Both the position numbers and the translations under genes were made by a program. A stretch of 21,297 nucleotides of DNA, from the IMG/VR virus record IMGVR_UViG_3300022542_001022, positions 1 through 21,297 of that record. One strand, written 5' to 3'. The notes under the pieces were generated by a model. It did not search any database. It was not told the DNA's origin and was given only the letters and a program-made list of their open reading frames with translations. This document shows positions 1-8,055 of this stretch, one piece after another (positions within the stretch are counted from its first letter, which is position 1; each line of letters begins with the position of its first letter). Source of the DNA: a virus.

Positions 1-1
1 A

Positions 2-1318
2 TCATTGGTTGGCTCACCTGTTACTTTACAGTTAGAAGATGCAGATGGTATTATTAAATTTACAGATACAGGTACTGGTTCACACACTATTGCTGATGCA
101 ACGTGGACAGCAACGTGGTCTAAAGAAGTTGATATACATGAAGTTGTTGATGTTGTTTATCAAGGATTGCAAAATACTTCTGGACCAATAGACTTAGCAT
201 TACATGGAAGTCCTCTTACATCAAAATTCTTACTTGGTGATGAAGTTGACGTATATGTTAATGAATTATTACAAGAAACAGTAACAGTTGCTTCATTGGG
301 TAGCCCAGCTGTAGTTGGAGTTATGTTATCTTCTTATACATTACAACCACAAGATACTATTCGCATAATTAAAACAGCACATGATATTGTTGAGGCTGAT
401 GAAGCATTTGATCCAGATGTAACAGATGACGGCACAGTTCATGTTCAATATAAGAACTTTTATGATTATACTGAAGTTGTATCTATTGGTGAAAATAGAA
501 TAGATGAAGTTAAAACATATTATTTTTGGGTTGGTGATAAAACAGTTCGTACTATTCCAAATAGTGCATTATCACTTCGCGAATCTGCCGAGCAATTAGC
601 AGAAATTCCAATCCCATATATAATTTTCCAAAATCTTAAGATTCAGGAAGTAACCGTTGATACGTCAACAAGATTACCAGCGAGATATAATCAAATTGTG
701 TTACGTGGACATGCAGGATTAATTAATGCTGATAATCGTTATGTATTACGATTTACACGAGACTTAACGTTACGAGATGAATTAGAAAACCGTGAAAACG
801 AACCAATGCTTAAAAATGTTCACACTGAATGGGAAATTTTTAGAGAAAAGCAAACATATCATCCTCTTCGTGTATTATGGAATAATATTACTGAAAGCAT
901 GGTTGAATATAGTCTTGCTGATCCAACTACTCGTATTCCAGCTCGTGAGCGTGAATTATATGACGAAACATACGGAACAGATACCCGTTATGGATTGGGG
1001 GAAGGGCAGATATTTGTTGATAGTGCGACTGCAATTACGACAGTCCTTGCCGACTTAAATAATCCTGATAATGACTTTTCACCAACTGATATTGAATTAT
1101 TCTTCCAGCAGTATAGTTTTGATACTAACGACAATATAATATTGGCAATGGACCGAATTTACAATACTTTTTCATATGAACATGTTAATAGAATATTACA
1201 TTCTGTGTTATTAGACGCGTTTGCTAAAAAGGCTAAATACCCCGACATATTTAAAACTTCCATGGTTTCTTTACATGGTATCAGAATTTTAGAGACGGCA
1301 GGACTTTATGATGATTAG
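2..1318 (+). CDS. Large virion structural protein, C-terminal part (5'-truncated by window edge)
   Basis: The frame is open to the left edge: a TTG codon occurs at position 5 but coding continues upstream of it, so this is the C-terminal 438 or so residues of a longer protein. The first 170 residues are rich in beta-forming and Gly/Ser/Thr residues and include three Gly-Ser-Pro tripeptides (bases 11-19, 206-214, 299-307). The C-terminal half is more charged and mixed, ending in a helical-looking stretch around 'ILHSVLLDAFAKKAKYPDIF'. Segments such as 'DDGTVHVQYKNFYDYTEVV' and 'YYFWVGDKT' resemble large structural proteins of marine T4-like phages (recalled pattern, not searched). It lies directly upstream of a second large structural protein, separated only by a homing endonuclease gene. 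It is probably a baseplate, tail or fibre-associated virion component; the exact role is unknown. Confidence 0.8.
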   Translation, partial: SLVGSPVTLQLEDADGIIKFTDTGTGSHTIADATWTATWSKEVDIHEVVDVVYQGLQNTSGPIDLALHGSPLTSKFLLGDEVDVYVNELLQETVTVASLGSPAVVGVMLSSYTLQPQDTIRIIKTAHDIVEADEAFDPDVTDDGTVHVQYKNFYDYTEVVSIGENRIDEVKTYYFWVGDKTVRTIPNSALSLRESAEQLAEIPIPYIIFQNLKIQEVTVDTSTRLPARYNQIVLRGHAGLINADNRYVLRFTRDLTLRDELENRENEPMLKNVHTEWEIFREKQTYHPLRVLWNNITESMVEYSLADPTTRIPARERELYDETYGTDTRYGLGEGQIFVDSATAITTVLADLNNPDNDFSPTDIELFFQQYSFDTNDNIILAMDRIYNTFSYEHVNRILHSVLLDAFAKKAKYPDIFKTSMVSLHGIRILETAGLYDD

Positions 1319-1338
1319 GAATCATTTAAGGTTATTAT

Positions 1339-1346
1339 CATAAATA
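1339..1346 (+). promoter_or_regulatory. T4-type late promoter box CATAAATA
   Basis: CATAAATA fits the NATAAATA late-promoter consensus of T4-like phages. The 13 bases ATCATAAATACTA (1337-1349) recur exactly at 6178-6190 in front of another virion gene, which supports a functional site. The box ends only five bases before the ATG of the homing endonuclease, so the expected start of transcription falls on or next to that ATG. It probably belongs to the structural gene starting at 2299. Confidence 0.65.
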
Positions 1347-1351
1347 CTATT

Positions 1352-2299
1352 ATGAAAAAAACGAAACCAAAACTAACTACAGAACAATTTGTTGAGCGGG
1401 CAAAAAACACTCATGGTGACTGTTATGATTATTCTAACACTATTGTAGATGGAATGAGCAAAAAAATAATAATTACATGTCCCAATCACGGTGATTTTGA
1501 TCAATGGCCGTCTGATCACTTGAGAGGATCTGGGTGTCGTATATGTAGTGGAAATAAGAAAATTACCACAGGTGAATTTATAAAAAGAGCAAAATCAATA
1601 CACGGCAATAAGTATGATTATAGTAATGTTGAATATAAAAATTTAAAAACAAAAGTGAATATAATTTGTGGTGATCATGGTATGTTTACACAAACTCCAA
1701 GCGATCATTTACATGGTGGATATGGATGTCCAACATGTGGAGGAACAAAAAAGGTCACAACTGATGACTTTATTCAACGAGCACAAGATAAACACAATAA
1801 TAAGTATCAATATGACAATATTAACTTGGTTAATATGCACAGTAAAGTTAATATAGAATGTGATATACACGGAGAATTTATTCAACGTGCAGCCGACCAC
1901 TTGAATGGATCAGGTTGCCCGAAATGTAGTTTTGAGCATTCAGGAGTATACAATGAAACATATTTTAAAAAAAATCCTACTCGTAAACTATCTCCTGCTA
2001 CATTTTATGTTGTTGATGGATATATAGATAAGTTGGAGTTTTGTAAAATAGGAATAACAACCGAAACGATAAAACAACGTTTTTCTGGTAAGTGTGAAAT
2101 TAGTGATGTATTAGAAATTAAAACTAGTTTATATAATGCTTGGTTGTTAGAGTGTGTAATTTTAAGACAATTAAACGACTCCCGTTTTCGTTATCAAAAT
2201 TTGCGCTCTCAAAATTTTGTGGGCTGGACTGAATGTTTTTCACGAAAACAAAAAAATGAAATTATTAAGTTAATTAATCAATATCAGGAAATTGGATAA
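1352..2299 (+). CDS. Homing endonuclease-like protein: three zinc-finger repeats plus GIY-YIG/T5orf172-type nuclease domain
   Basis: The protein has 315 residues. The first 190 or so form three repeats of about 62 residues, each starting with a pattern like 'FIxRAKxxHGxKYDYS' and ending in CxxH...CxxC (C-P-N-H/C-R-I-C, C-G-D-H/C-P-T-C, C-D-I-H/C-P-K-C). This is the DUF723-like zinc module of phage homing endonucleases. The C-terminal domain carries 'FYVV' (Y219), 'KIGIT' (G234), R243 and E267 in 'WLLECVILRQL', as in the T5orf172/MUG113 branch of GIY-YIG nucleases. By family knowledge it would nick or cut DNA and spread itself into phages lacking it. It sits alone between two structural genes, has no good Shine-Dalgarno sequence, and starts five bases after a late promoter box. 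Its TAA overlaps the next ATG (TAATG). Activity is not proven by sequence. Confidence 0.85.
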   Translation: MKKTKPKLTTEQFVERAKNTHGDCYDYSNTIVDGMSKKIIITCPNHGDFDQWPSDHLRGSGCRICSGNKKITTGEFIKRAKSIHGNKYDYSNVEYKNLKTKVNIICGDHGMFTQTPSDHLHGGYGCPTCGGTKKVTTDDFIQRAQDKHNNKYQYDNINLVNMHSKVNIECDIHGEFIQRAADHLNGSGCPKCSFEHSGVYNETYFKKNPTRKLSPATFYVVDGYIDKLEFCKIGITTETIKQRFSGKCEISDVLEIKTSLYNAWLLECVILRQLNDSRFRYQNLRSQNFVGWTECFSRKQKNEIIKLINQYQEIG

Positions 2300-5200
2300 T
2301 GCCTAACACAAAAACATTGGATCCAGTACAGGGCTTAGTTGACTACGTTCTGGAGATTAAACCATACCACACTAAGATTGTTGAAGTGTTGGTTGAATAT
2401 ATTCAAACGGATCCGATAAATGTTACAGTTACAGAAGATATTGACTTATGTATCAATTTGGGATACCCAAGTATTGATAGTCGTTACATATTCCCTATAA
2501 TTGGTGTTGATACTATTGCAAATACCTTCACCGTCTCTGGTGATCAGACACCATCACTTTTTGTTGGTATGATTACTGAAGTATTTGGTAGCACTCTTAA
2601 TGATAACAAGTACACAATAACTTCAATATTATTTGATGGTGTTAACACTGTTGTTAGTGTATCATCAAATATTCCAGACACTACGATAGATGGACAACTT
2701 GTCCATAATGCGATTGAATATTGCCCAGATAGTAATTTATATGGAACAAACATAACACCCGATTTGATTGAAGAGTCGTGCGCAGGTGGTTTTGGTGATG
2801 TGTATGATTCATATACTCCAATTTATGATATTGATAGTGTAGATGATACACTTAATCAAATAACTATTGCTGGTGATTATTCTGCAGAATTTGCAATGGA
2901 TGTACCAATACAATTTGAATATGTTACAGTCACTACAGGTTCGCCTGTAATATCAACAATAAACAGCTTATCATTAACTGTACTAAGTGTTACAGTTGAT
3001 AATACAATTCCTACAGCTCCATTAACGATTATTACTTCAGTCCAAGATTGGTATATAGTTGGTTCGCCTGCGACATTTGATAATGGTGTAATATACATAA
3101 CAAACATAGCATATGATGTTGTTGATATAAATGAAGGAACATCAATTAACACATTTTCCATTGCTGGTGATTATACTAATACTTTTGATAATGGTACTTT
3201 ACTTGAAATTAAATTCTCTGATGGTAATGATGGAATATATTATGTTATACAAACTCAACTATCAGGCGGCAATACAATAATATTTGTTTCACAACATGTT
3301 CCATTTCCAGAAGCAACAAGAAAGGGACAACTTTTATTTAGAGCTATAGGATTTGACGAACAAGTTTATTGTTCTACTGTTCCAGAATCAAGAATTGATG
3401 TAGTATTTGATGAACGAATTGAGTTTGGTAATTTACAATTAGATTTCCAAGATAACATTATGGCATATAACCTTGAGAACACAGATAGTGTTCCTTATGG
3501 TGGTTTCCCATATGGTACTATACTAAGCGCTACAGAACCAGCTATTATTGAATCTGTTAATGCACCATCCCCTTCAGGAAGTCCTTTAAGTATTCCTTTA
3601 TTTACTTTTTGGTTAGACCAAACATTATCAACAGGTTCTCCTATAACGGTAACATCTGCAGTGATGAAACAATGGAACGGATTACGCTGGGTTAGTATTT
3701 CAACCGCATATTGGGTTGATTCAGATACAGATCAAATGTATCAACGCATATACAGAATCGTTGATGGTACTACAATAGATACAGGTTGGGTAGAAGTTAA
3801 TAGCTTAGGCATATTTGGTGGAACAGAAATATTTGGTGCAAGTGAAATAGAACCAATAGCTGTACAAAATTATTCAGCAGGATCAACAGGAAGTCCACTT
3901 ACAGGACAGACAACATATACATTAGGAACTCCAGTACCAAGTGCAGATTCAGAATTAATATCAGTAACGGTTAATGGTTTACCTGCAGGTATTACACTTG
4001 ATAGTGCAACAGTGTTTACTATTACAAGTCCAACTGTAGATGTTGGAGATTGGATTGTTGCTACTATTAAAGATAGAACAGGAACACCATCAAATGTTCT
4101 TATTGCTGGATACAGTTCTGAACCTCATACAGTATTCCATGGTGGTGTATTCGGTGGGGGTTCTCCTTTAGAGAATGTCGTAACACCAAACGGTACCAAC
4201 AGTTTTGAAATATATGGTGGTAACTTTGCATATCATTTCTTTGGTGGAAATAAATTTGAAGGGTATGATGATACAGGATTATTAGGAGAATGGCAGACAA
4301 CATCATTTGCAGTTGTAGATGTTAATGCACCTGGTTCTCCAACATCATATTCAATGTCAGTACCAGGTGATCTTACTACATACTTCACCGCAGGAGTATC
4401 ATTCTATGTTAGTACTACTCAAACAAACAAAGGATGGTTTACCACAGTATCATCAAATTTTGATGGAACGAATACTATAATTATAGTTAGTGAAGAAGTA
4501 CTTGAATCAATATTTACCACCGGTGGTTCACCTGGTATCACTATTGATCAAAACTACACTAAAGACCTTGGAACAATTCAAGGCGCGTTGTTTGATCCAA
4601 GTACACAAAAGACAATTGTTATTCCTAAAACAACTGGTGATGCAAATGTTGATAGAATAACATATCAGTGGATCGGTCCATTACGAATTGATGTTGATAT
4701 GCTACCAACAGATTTCTTAGGTCAAACGATTACTGGTAATATGGAAATATCTGGTGAGCTTATCGGTTCAGCAAACTTCCTTAATATTATAAACGTGAGT
4801 TTGGCCAATAATACGTTTACTGTTCTTGGTGATCAAACATCATACTTCGCATCCGATGCAACATTCACAATACAAGATGCTTATACAAATAATGGTTCAC
4901 CTGAAATAACTAACAACGGCGATTGGATAACAGATCAAGTTTATTATAATTATAGTGTCGCTGGTACAGAAGAGATAGTTGCTGTTGACTTTGTGGCAAA
5001 TACTATTACGATTGCTGGAGATTATATCAGTAAATTTTCAAATGGCTTTGTTTTTGATATTGATGCTGGGGGATCTCCAAGCATTACAGGTACCTATATT
5101 GTTGATGTACCTGGAGCGACTCTCATTGCTTCACCAGTCCAAACAGTTATTCCATTAACAACTGATATAATTGATATTAGTGGATCACCAGCACCACTAA

Positions 5201-5883
5201 CAACTGCAATATTTGGCGAAACCAGTGAAACAATAATACACGTAACAGATACTATAGTAACAGATACAACAAACCCAAGTGAACCAATATATGGTCGTAT
5301 ATTAAGTGCCCAAGCAACAACTGGTACGCAAGTTTCAGGACAAATAACAGATGAGTTACAATTCGGTTGGACTGTTGATGATTGGTTCCAATATGCAATA
5401 TTATCAGTAGATTTAGTAGACAATACAATTACTGTTACAGGTGATGCTCGTGGCGATTTACAAATTGGTCAAGATTTTGAAATACTTGGTGCTTATGATA
5501 CTACTGGTTCACCTCCAAATGGTTCACCTCCAGGTATAACGAATAATGGACTGTATAAAGTACGAATTGATGAAGAGTATAGAAACGGATCTCCAATACG
5601 ATCAGAAGTTGATTTTGATGGTACGAATACAACGATAACAGTATATCCAGATCTTGAAACAACAGCAGTGCCATATGGATTTATTGAACCTGATAACAAT
5701 GCACAAGCAATCATAGCGTTTAGTGACTTAATTGGTGTCATTGCAGTTGAAACTGCTGATGCGGTCGTATTACAAACTGGTGGTGCTATTATTGATTCTT
5801 GGGATTATACATTCTGGGATGTTGGTTCTTTTGATGAGAATCTCGGTACGGTTATTCATTTATACAGTGGTACTTTTGAGTAA
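2299..5883 (+). CDS. Large repetitive virion structural protein with 14 GSP tripeptides
   Basis: The protein has 1194 residues. The N-terminus ('VLEIKPYHTKIVEVLVEYI') matches a pattern common at the start of large structural proteins in marine T4-like phages (recalled, not searched). The rest is almost entirely beta-type sequence with at least seven copies of a motif like 'NTFTIxGDxTxxFxxGxxF', starting near residues 71, 190, 288, 672, 835, 898 and 1037. Several are followed by a strand such as 'DGTNTIIIVS'. Fourteen Gly-Ser-Pro tripeptides are scattered through it, with varied codons. There are no membrane segments or enzymatic motifs. The ATG overlaps the stop of the homing endonuclease (TAATG), with AGGA about nine bases upstream inside that gene. 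It is probably a tail, baseplate or fibre component; late expression is inferred from the promoter at 1339. Confidence 0.85.
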   Translation: MPNTKTLDPVQGLVDYVLEIKPYHTKIVEVLVEYIQTDPINVTVTEDIDLCINLGYPSIDSRYIFPIIGVDTIANTFTVSGDQTPSLFVGMITEVFGSTLNDNKYTITSILFDGVNTVVSVSSNIPDTTIDGQLVHNAIEYCPDSNLYGTNITPDLIEESCAGGFGDVYDSYTPIYDIDSVDDTLNQITIAGDYSAEFAMDVPIQFEYVTVTTGSPVISTINSLSLTVLSVTVDNTIPTAPLTIITSVQDWYIVGSPATFDNGVIYITNIAYDVVDINEGTSINTFSIAGDYTNTFDNGTLLEIKFSDGNDGIYYVIQTQLSGGNTIIFVSQHVPFPEATRKGQLLFRAIGFDEQVYCSTVPESRIDVVFDERIEFGNLQLDFQDNIMAYNLENTDSVPYGGFPYGTILSATEPAIIESVNAPSPSGSPLSIPLFTFWLDQTLSTGSPITVTSAVMKQWNGLRWVSISTAYWVDSDTDQMYQRIYRIVDGTTIDTGWVEVNSLGIFGGTEIFGASEIEPIAVQNYSAGSTGSPLTGQTTYTLGTPVPSADSELISVTVNGLPAGITLDSATVFTITSPTVDVGDWIVATIKDRTGTPSNVLIAGYSSEPHTVFHGGVFGGGSPLENVVTPNGTNSFEIYGGNFAYHFFGGNKFEGYDDTGLLGEWQTTSFAVVDVNAPGSPTSYSMSVPGDLTTYFTAGVSFYVSTTQTNKGWFTTVSSNFDGTNTIIIVSEEVLESIFTTGGSPGITIDQNYTKDLGTIQGALFDPSTQKTIVIPKTTGDANVDRITYQWIGPLRIDVDMLPTDFLGQTITGNMEISGELIGSANFLNIINVSLANNTFTVLGDQTSYFASDATFTIQDAYTNNGSPEITNNGDWITDQVYYNYSVAGTEEIVAVDFVANTITIAGDYISKFSNGFVFDIDAGGSPSITGTYIVDVPGATLIASPVQTVIPLTTDIIDISGSPAPLTTAIFGETSETIIHVTDTIVTDTTNPSEPIYGRILSAQATTGTQVSGQITDELQFGWTVDDWFQYAILSVDLVDNTITVTGDARGDLQIGQDFEILGAYDTTGSPPNGSPPGITNNGLYKVRIDEEYRNGSPIRSEVDFDGTNTTITVYPDLETTAVPYGFIEPDNNAQAIIAFSDLIGVIAVETADAVVLQTGGAIIDSWDYTFWDVGSFDENLGTVIHLYSGTFE
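5506..5535 (+). repeat. 15-bp tandem duplication coding for GSPPN/GSPPG
   Basis: Two adjacent 15-base units share the same first 12 bases (GGTTCACCTCCA) and differ in the last codon. They encode GSPPN-GSPPG within the 1194-residue structural protein and are the only place where two GSP motifs sit side by side. Confidence 0.8.
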
Positions 5884-5897
5884 TTATAAGGTAAACT

Positions 5898-5905
5898 GAT
5901 AAATA
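5898..5905 (+). promoter_or_regulatory. T4-type late promoter box GATAAATA
   Basis: GATAAATA fits NATAAATA and lies in the 62-base gap between the 1194-residue structural gene and the small DUF5659-like gene, 40 bases before the ATG at 5946. Confidence 0.65.
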
Positions 5906-5945
5906 ATGCAAGATAAAACACATTATAGGATAAAAGGGTAATCCA

Positions 5946-6176
5946 ATGACAATTACAGAATTTCACACAACGGACATAGTACTTGCAGCAAGTTTGCGAG
6001 TGCATAATTATAGTATGACTTCAATTGAACGGAATGGCAACAAAGGTACTTTCATTTTTGCCGACGTTGAAGATGAATTTATAAGCAAGTTTGACCTCGG
6101 AAATGTGCAGGTTGAGCCGATTATGTTCAATAATGCAATTAAACAACTAACCACTAGCGTTCGGCGAATGGGTTAA
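5946..6176 (+). CDS. Small DUF5659-like phage protein
   Basis: The protein has 76 residues. The pattern 'TTDIVLAASLRVHNYSMTSIERNGNKGTFIFADVE', followed by a hydrophobic 'MFNNAIKQL', resembles the DUF5659 family of short phage proteins ('TxDLxLAAxLxxxGxxLxxIExxGxxxxFxF'). The function of that family is not known. The start is supported by AAAAGGG seven bases before the ATG and by a late promoter box at 5898. It lies between two virion genes, so late expression and a minor virion or assembly role are plausible but inferred only from position. Confidence 0.75.
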   Translation: MTITEFHTTDIVLAASLRVHNYSMTSIERNGNKGTFIFADVEDEFISKFDLGNVQVEPIMFNNAIKQLTTSVRRMG

Positions 6177-6179
6177 GAT

Positions 6180-6187
6180 CATAAATA
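6180..6187 (+). promoter_or_regulatory. T4-type late promoter box CATAAATA
   Basis: CATAAATA lies between the stop of the DUF5659-like gene and the ATG at 6221 and shares a 13-base identity (ATCATAAATACTA) with the site at 1337-1349. The distance to the start codon (33 bases) leaves room for the AGGAG ribosome binding site at 6208-6212. Confidence 0.7.
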
Positions 6188-6220
6188 CTAAAAAGATTCA
6201 AAATAGCAGGAGACTATAGA

Positions 6221-7414
6221 ATGGAACAACTTTTACCAATTAGCGTTAAAGGACACGTAAACATCACAGATGATGCTGGCAACGTGTTACTTGACAGAGA
6301 CAATGCAGTGCATCCTCAAAATTTAGCTCGTGTTATAGCAAGAGCACTTTCACGTGAAGATAATTATTGGATTCACAGAATTGCGTTTGGTAATGGCGGC
6401 ACTTCAACTGATGCTGCATTCCAAATCACTTATAACACCCCAAACGATGGCCAAAGCCCTGATTCAAATACTTGGGATTCTCGTTTATATAACGAAACTT
6501 ATTCTGAAATTATTAACGAAAGTATCGGTGGTGGATTATTAGGGACAGATCCAGGTTCTGCTGGTCCAAATGCTGGACAACGTCCTGGTGGCGGTGCTGA
6601 TCCTTCTGGTGATCCTACATCAGTAGAACACGTTTCTGGTCCAGGTGTTCGTAGTAATGAACTTGGTCTTACTTCTGAAATTGTTATTTCAGCTGTATTA
6701 AATCCTGGTGAACCAGCCGGTCAATTTATAAACGATCAACAAGCTCCAACAGAGAATACAGAAAGCGATTTCACTTTTGATGAAATCGGTCTTTTTACTA
6801 CTGGTGGTCCAGCTATTGCTTCTACAGGATATCATAATATTGATGTTGGAAATAGAACATCAGAAGATGATTCTGGCCTCGTTGCAAATACAGCATATTC
6901 TATAGATGTTACAATTGATGGTGGTTCTGTTCAACAAATTAACTTTACTACACCAGTAGCAGGTGGTTCAGGTCCTAGTAACGAAATATTATATGGTGAC
7001 ATATGTGAAGCTATCAACACAGGTGATGTTGCTTGGGGAACTCCAGTATTTTCAGGTGGTGTAATATCTATTACGGATAATACAGTCAGCTTTCCTTCAA
7101 TTACTGGTGCTCAAACATTTGGATTTTTGCAAGTTTCAAGTTCTACACTTGGAGTTGCTTCATCTGTATTAGTAGCGGTAGGAACTGGTGGTGGTGCAGA
7201 TATGCTTGCCTCATTAAATCCACCTACAGGCGGAATTCTTGAAGCTGCAGTTGCAGGTGAAGATGCTGGTATTCAAAATGATCCAGTTGCTTCTACTACA
7301 GAACGTGAAAGATTATTAACACATATTATCTTTTCACCAGTATTAAAATCTGCAAACAGAACGTTGACTATTACATATACTCTTACAGTATCCGTAGCAC
7401 GAACAACAGCATAA
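6221..7414 (+). CDS. Virion structural protein (397 residues)
   Basis: The N-terminal section ('NVLLDRDNAVHPQNLARVIARAL', 'IHRIAFGNGGTSTDAAFQITY', 'WDSRLYNETYSEII') matches a conserved pattern I recall in structural proteins of T4-like marine phages. The middle, near residues 110-150, is rich in Gly/Pro/Asp. A later section (about 205-310) is beta-type and may be an inserted domain ('AYSIDVTIDGGSVQQINFTTP'). The C-terminus ('LLTHIIFSPVLKSANRTLTITYTLTV') looks like the closing part of the conserved fold. The start has an AGGAG site and its own late promoter, and the gene ends just before a strong terminator. The exact position in the particle is unknown. Confidence 0.8.
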   Translation: MEQLLPISVKGHVNITDDAGNVLLDRDNAVHPQNLARVIARALSREDNYWIHRIAFGNGGTSTDAAFQITYNTPNDGQSPDSNTWDSRLYNETYSEIINESIGGGLLGTDPGSAGPNAGQRPGGGADPSGDPTSVEHVSGPGVRSNELGLTSEIVISAVLNPGEPAGQFINDQQAPTENTESDFTFDEIGLFTTGGPAIASTGYHNIDVGNRTSEDDSGLVANTAYSIDVTIDGGSVQQINFTTPVAGGSGPSNEILYGDICEAINTGDVAWGTPVFSGGVISITDNTVSFPSITGAQTFGFLQVSSSTLGVASSVLVAVGTGGGADMLASLNPPTGGILEAAVAGEDAGIQNDPVASTTERERLLTHIIFSPVLKSANRTLTITYTLTVSVARTTA

Positions 7415-7432
7415 ACTGTTTTTCAACACATT

Positions 7433-7459
7433 AAAAAAGGACCTAATAGGTCCTTTTTT
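7433..7459. terminator. Bidirectional rho-independent terminator between convergent genes
   Basis: A perfect 12-bp stem, AAAAAAGGACCT (7433-7444) with AGGTCCTTTTTT (7448-7459), encloses a 3-base loop AAT. It has an A-run on one side and a T-run on the other, so it can terminate in both directions. It lies between the stop of the + strand gene (7414) and the stop of the convergent minus-strand gene (7481). Confidence 0.93.
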
Positions 7460-7480
7460 AGTTTACGTATACCAGGTATT

Positions 7481-7960
7481 TTATTGTGCTGGTGTAATCG
7501 TAGTATCAGTAGATGCAATGTTATCTGTAGTAGTAACAGTATCATCAGTACTTTCTGTGACAGTAGCATTAACTGTTTGATCAGCTGGTGCCGGTGCAAC
7601 AGGTGCTGCAACAGGTGCTGCAACAGGTGCTGGTGGTGGTGTAATACCGATAACGCTACTAGAAGGATTCATAATCTTACCAGTTCCGGTTGCGACTTTG
7701 CAAAGTTGGTGGAAATATTCAAGAGCATTTACACCATTTCCAAGTGTTACATTGCTCATAAGATCCCATAATTCATATAATTCAGCATTTCGGTTAGTTA
7801 CGATTTTAAACAAACGTCTTTTATCAATAGTGTCTAGTGCATCTAAACGAATAAAGTAAGTGTTTCCAAGGTGATCACGCTTCATGACGGCCACTTCCAC
7901 AAGTGTATTATCTTTCAGCAAATCAATCCATTCTATATGTGGATATTTTGATAATGGCAT
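7481..7960 (-). CDS. Conserved phage protein with Pro/Ala linker tail, probably virion-associated
   Basis: The protein has 159 residues. Residues 1-100 form a compact mixed domain ('HIEWIDLLKDNTLVEVAVMK', 'LYELWDLMSNVTLGNGVNAL', 'EYFHQLCKVATGTGKIM'). I recall similar sequences in T4-like marine phages, without a known function. Residues 108-128 form a low-complexity Ala/Pro/Val linker encoded by 12-bp tandem repeats, and the last 30 residues are Thr/Asp rich and likely disordered. The ATG is preceded by AGGAG at good spacing. It is the last gene of the minus-strand PAAR/adhesin block, 95 bases after the adhesin stop, so a late virion or assembly role is plausible but not shown. Confidence 0.75.
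   Translation of the reverse strand: MPLSKYPHIEWIDLLKDNTLVEVAVMKRDHLGNTYFIRLDALDTIDKRRLFKIVTNRNAELYELWDLMSNVTLGNGVNALEYFHQLCKVATGTGKIMNPSSSVIGITPPPAPVAAPVAAPVAPAPADQTVNATVTESTDDTVTTTDNIASTDTTITPAQ
7596..7631 (-). repeat. Three 12-bp tandem repeats coding the Pro/Ala linker
   Basis: GCAACAGGTGCT (plus-strand reading) is present three times in a row with no mismatch. On the minus strand it encodes repeats of the Ala-Pro-Val-Ala type. The length is a multiple of three, so copy-number change would keep the frame. Confidence 0.9.
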
Positions 7961-8004
7961 TATTATTCTCCTATAATATTTGTAAATAATTTATTACCTG
8001 AAAA

Positions 8005-8011
8005 TATTTAG
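8005..8011 (-). promoter_or_regulatory. Possible late promoter box CTAAATA
   Basis: On the minus strand the gap between the adhesin stop and the 159-residue gene contains CTAAATA, a relaxed match to the late box, 44 bases before the ATG at 7960. A second near-match, AATAAATT, lies at 7988-7995. Neither is a full NATAAATA match, so the gene may instead be read from the PAAR promoter. Confidence 0.3.
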
Positions 8012-8055
8012 CGGGATTATTTGAGGGGTTACCAATCATTTTAAAAAGGGTAATA

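Noticed and set aside
1709-1900. Minus-strand small open frame inside the homing endonuclease gene
   Set aside because: It is a hydrophobic shadow with no ribosome site, opposite the well-supported zinc-finger repeats.
2299-5883. GSP-coding 9-mers as inteins, introns or translational bypass elements
   Set aside because: They are only nine bases, in frame, with varied codons and no flanking repeats or splice motifs; the reading frame is intact throughout.
7423-7771. Open frames on both strands over the Pro/Ala-linker gene and terminator
   Set aside because: Their translations are low-complexity (Leu/Gln/His or Cys/Asn/Arg rich) shadows of the tandem repeats and run through the terminator.
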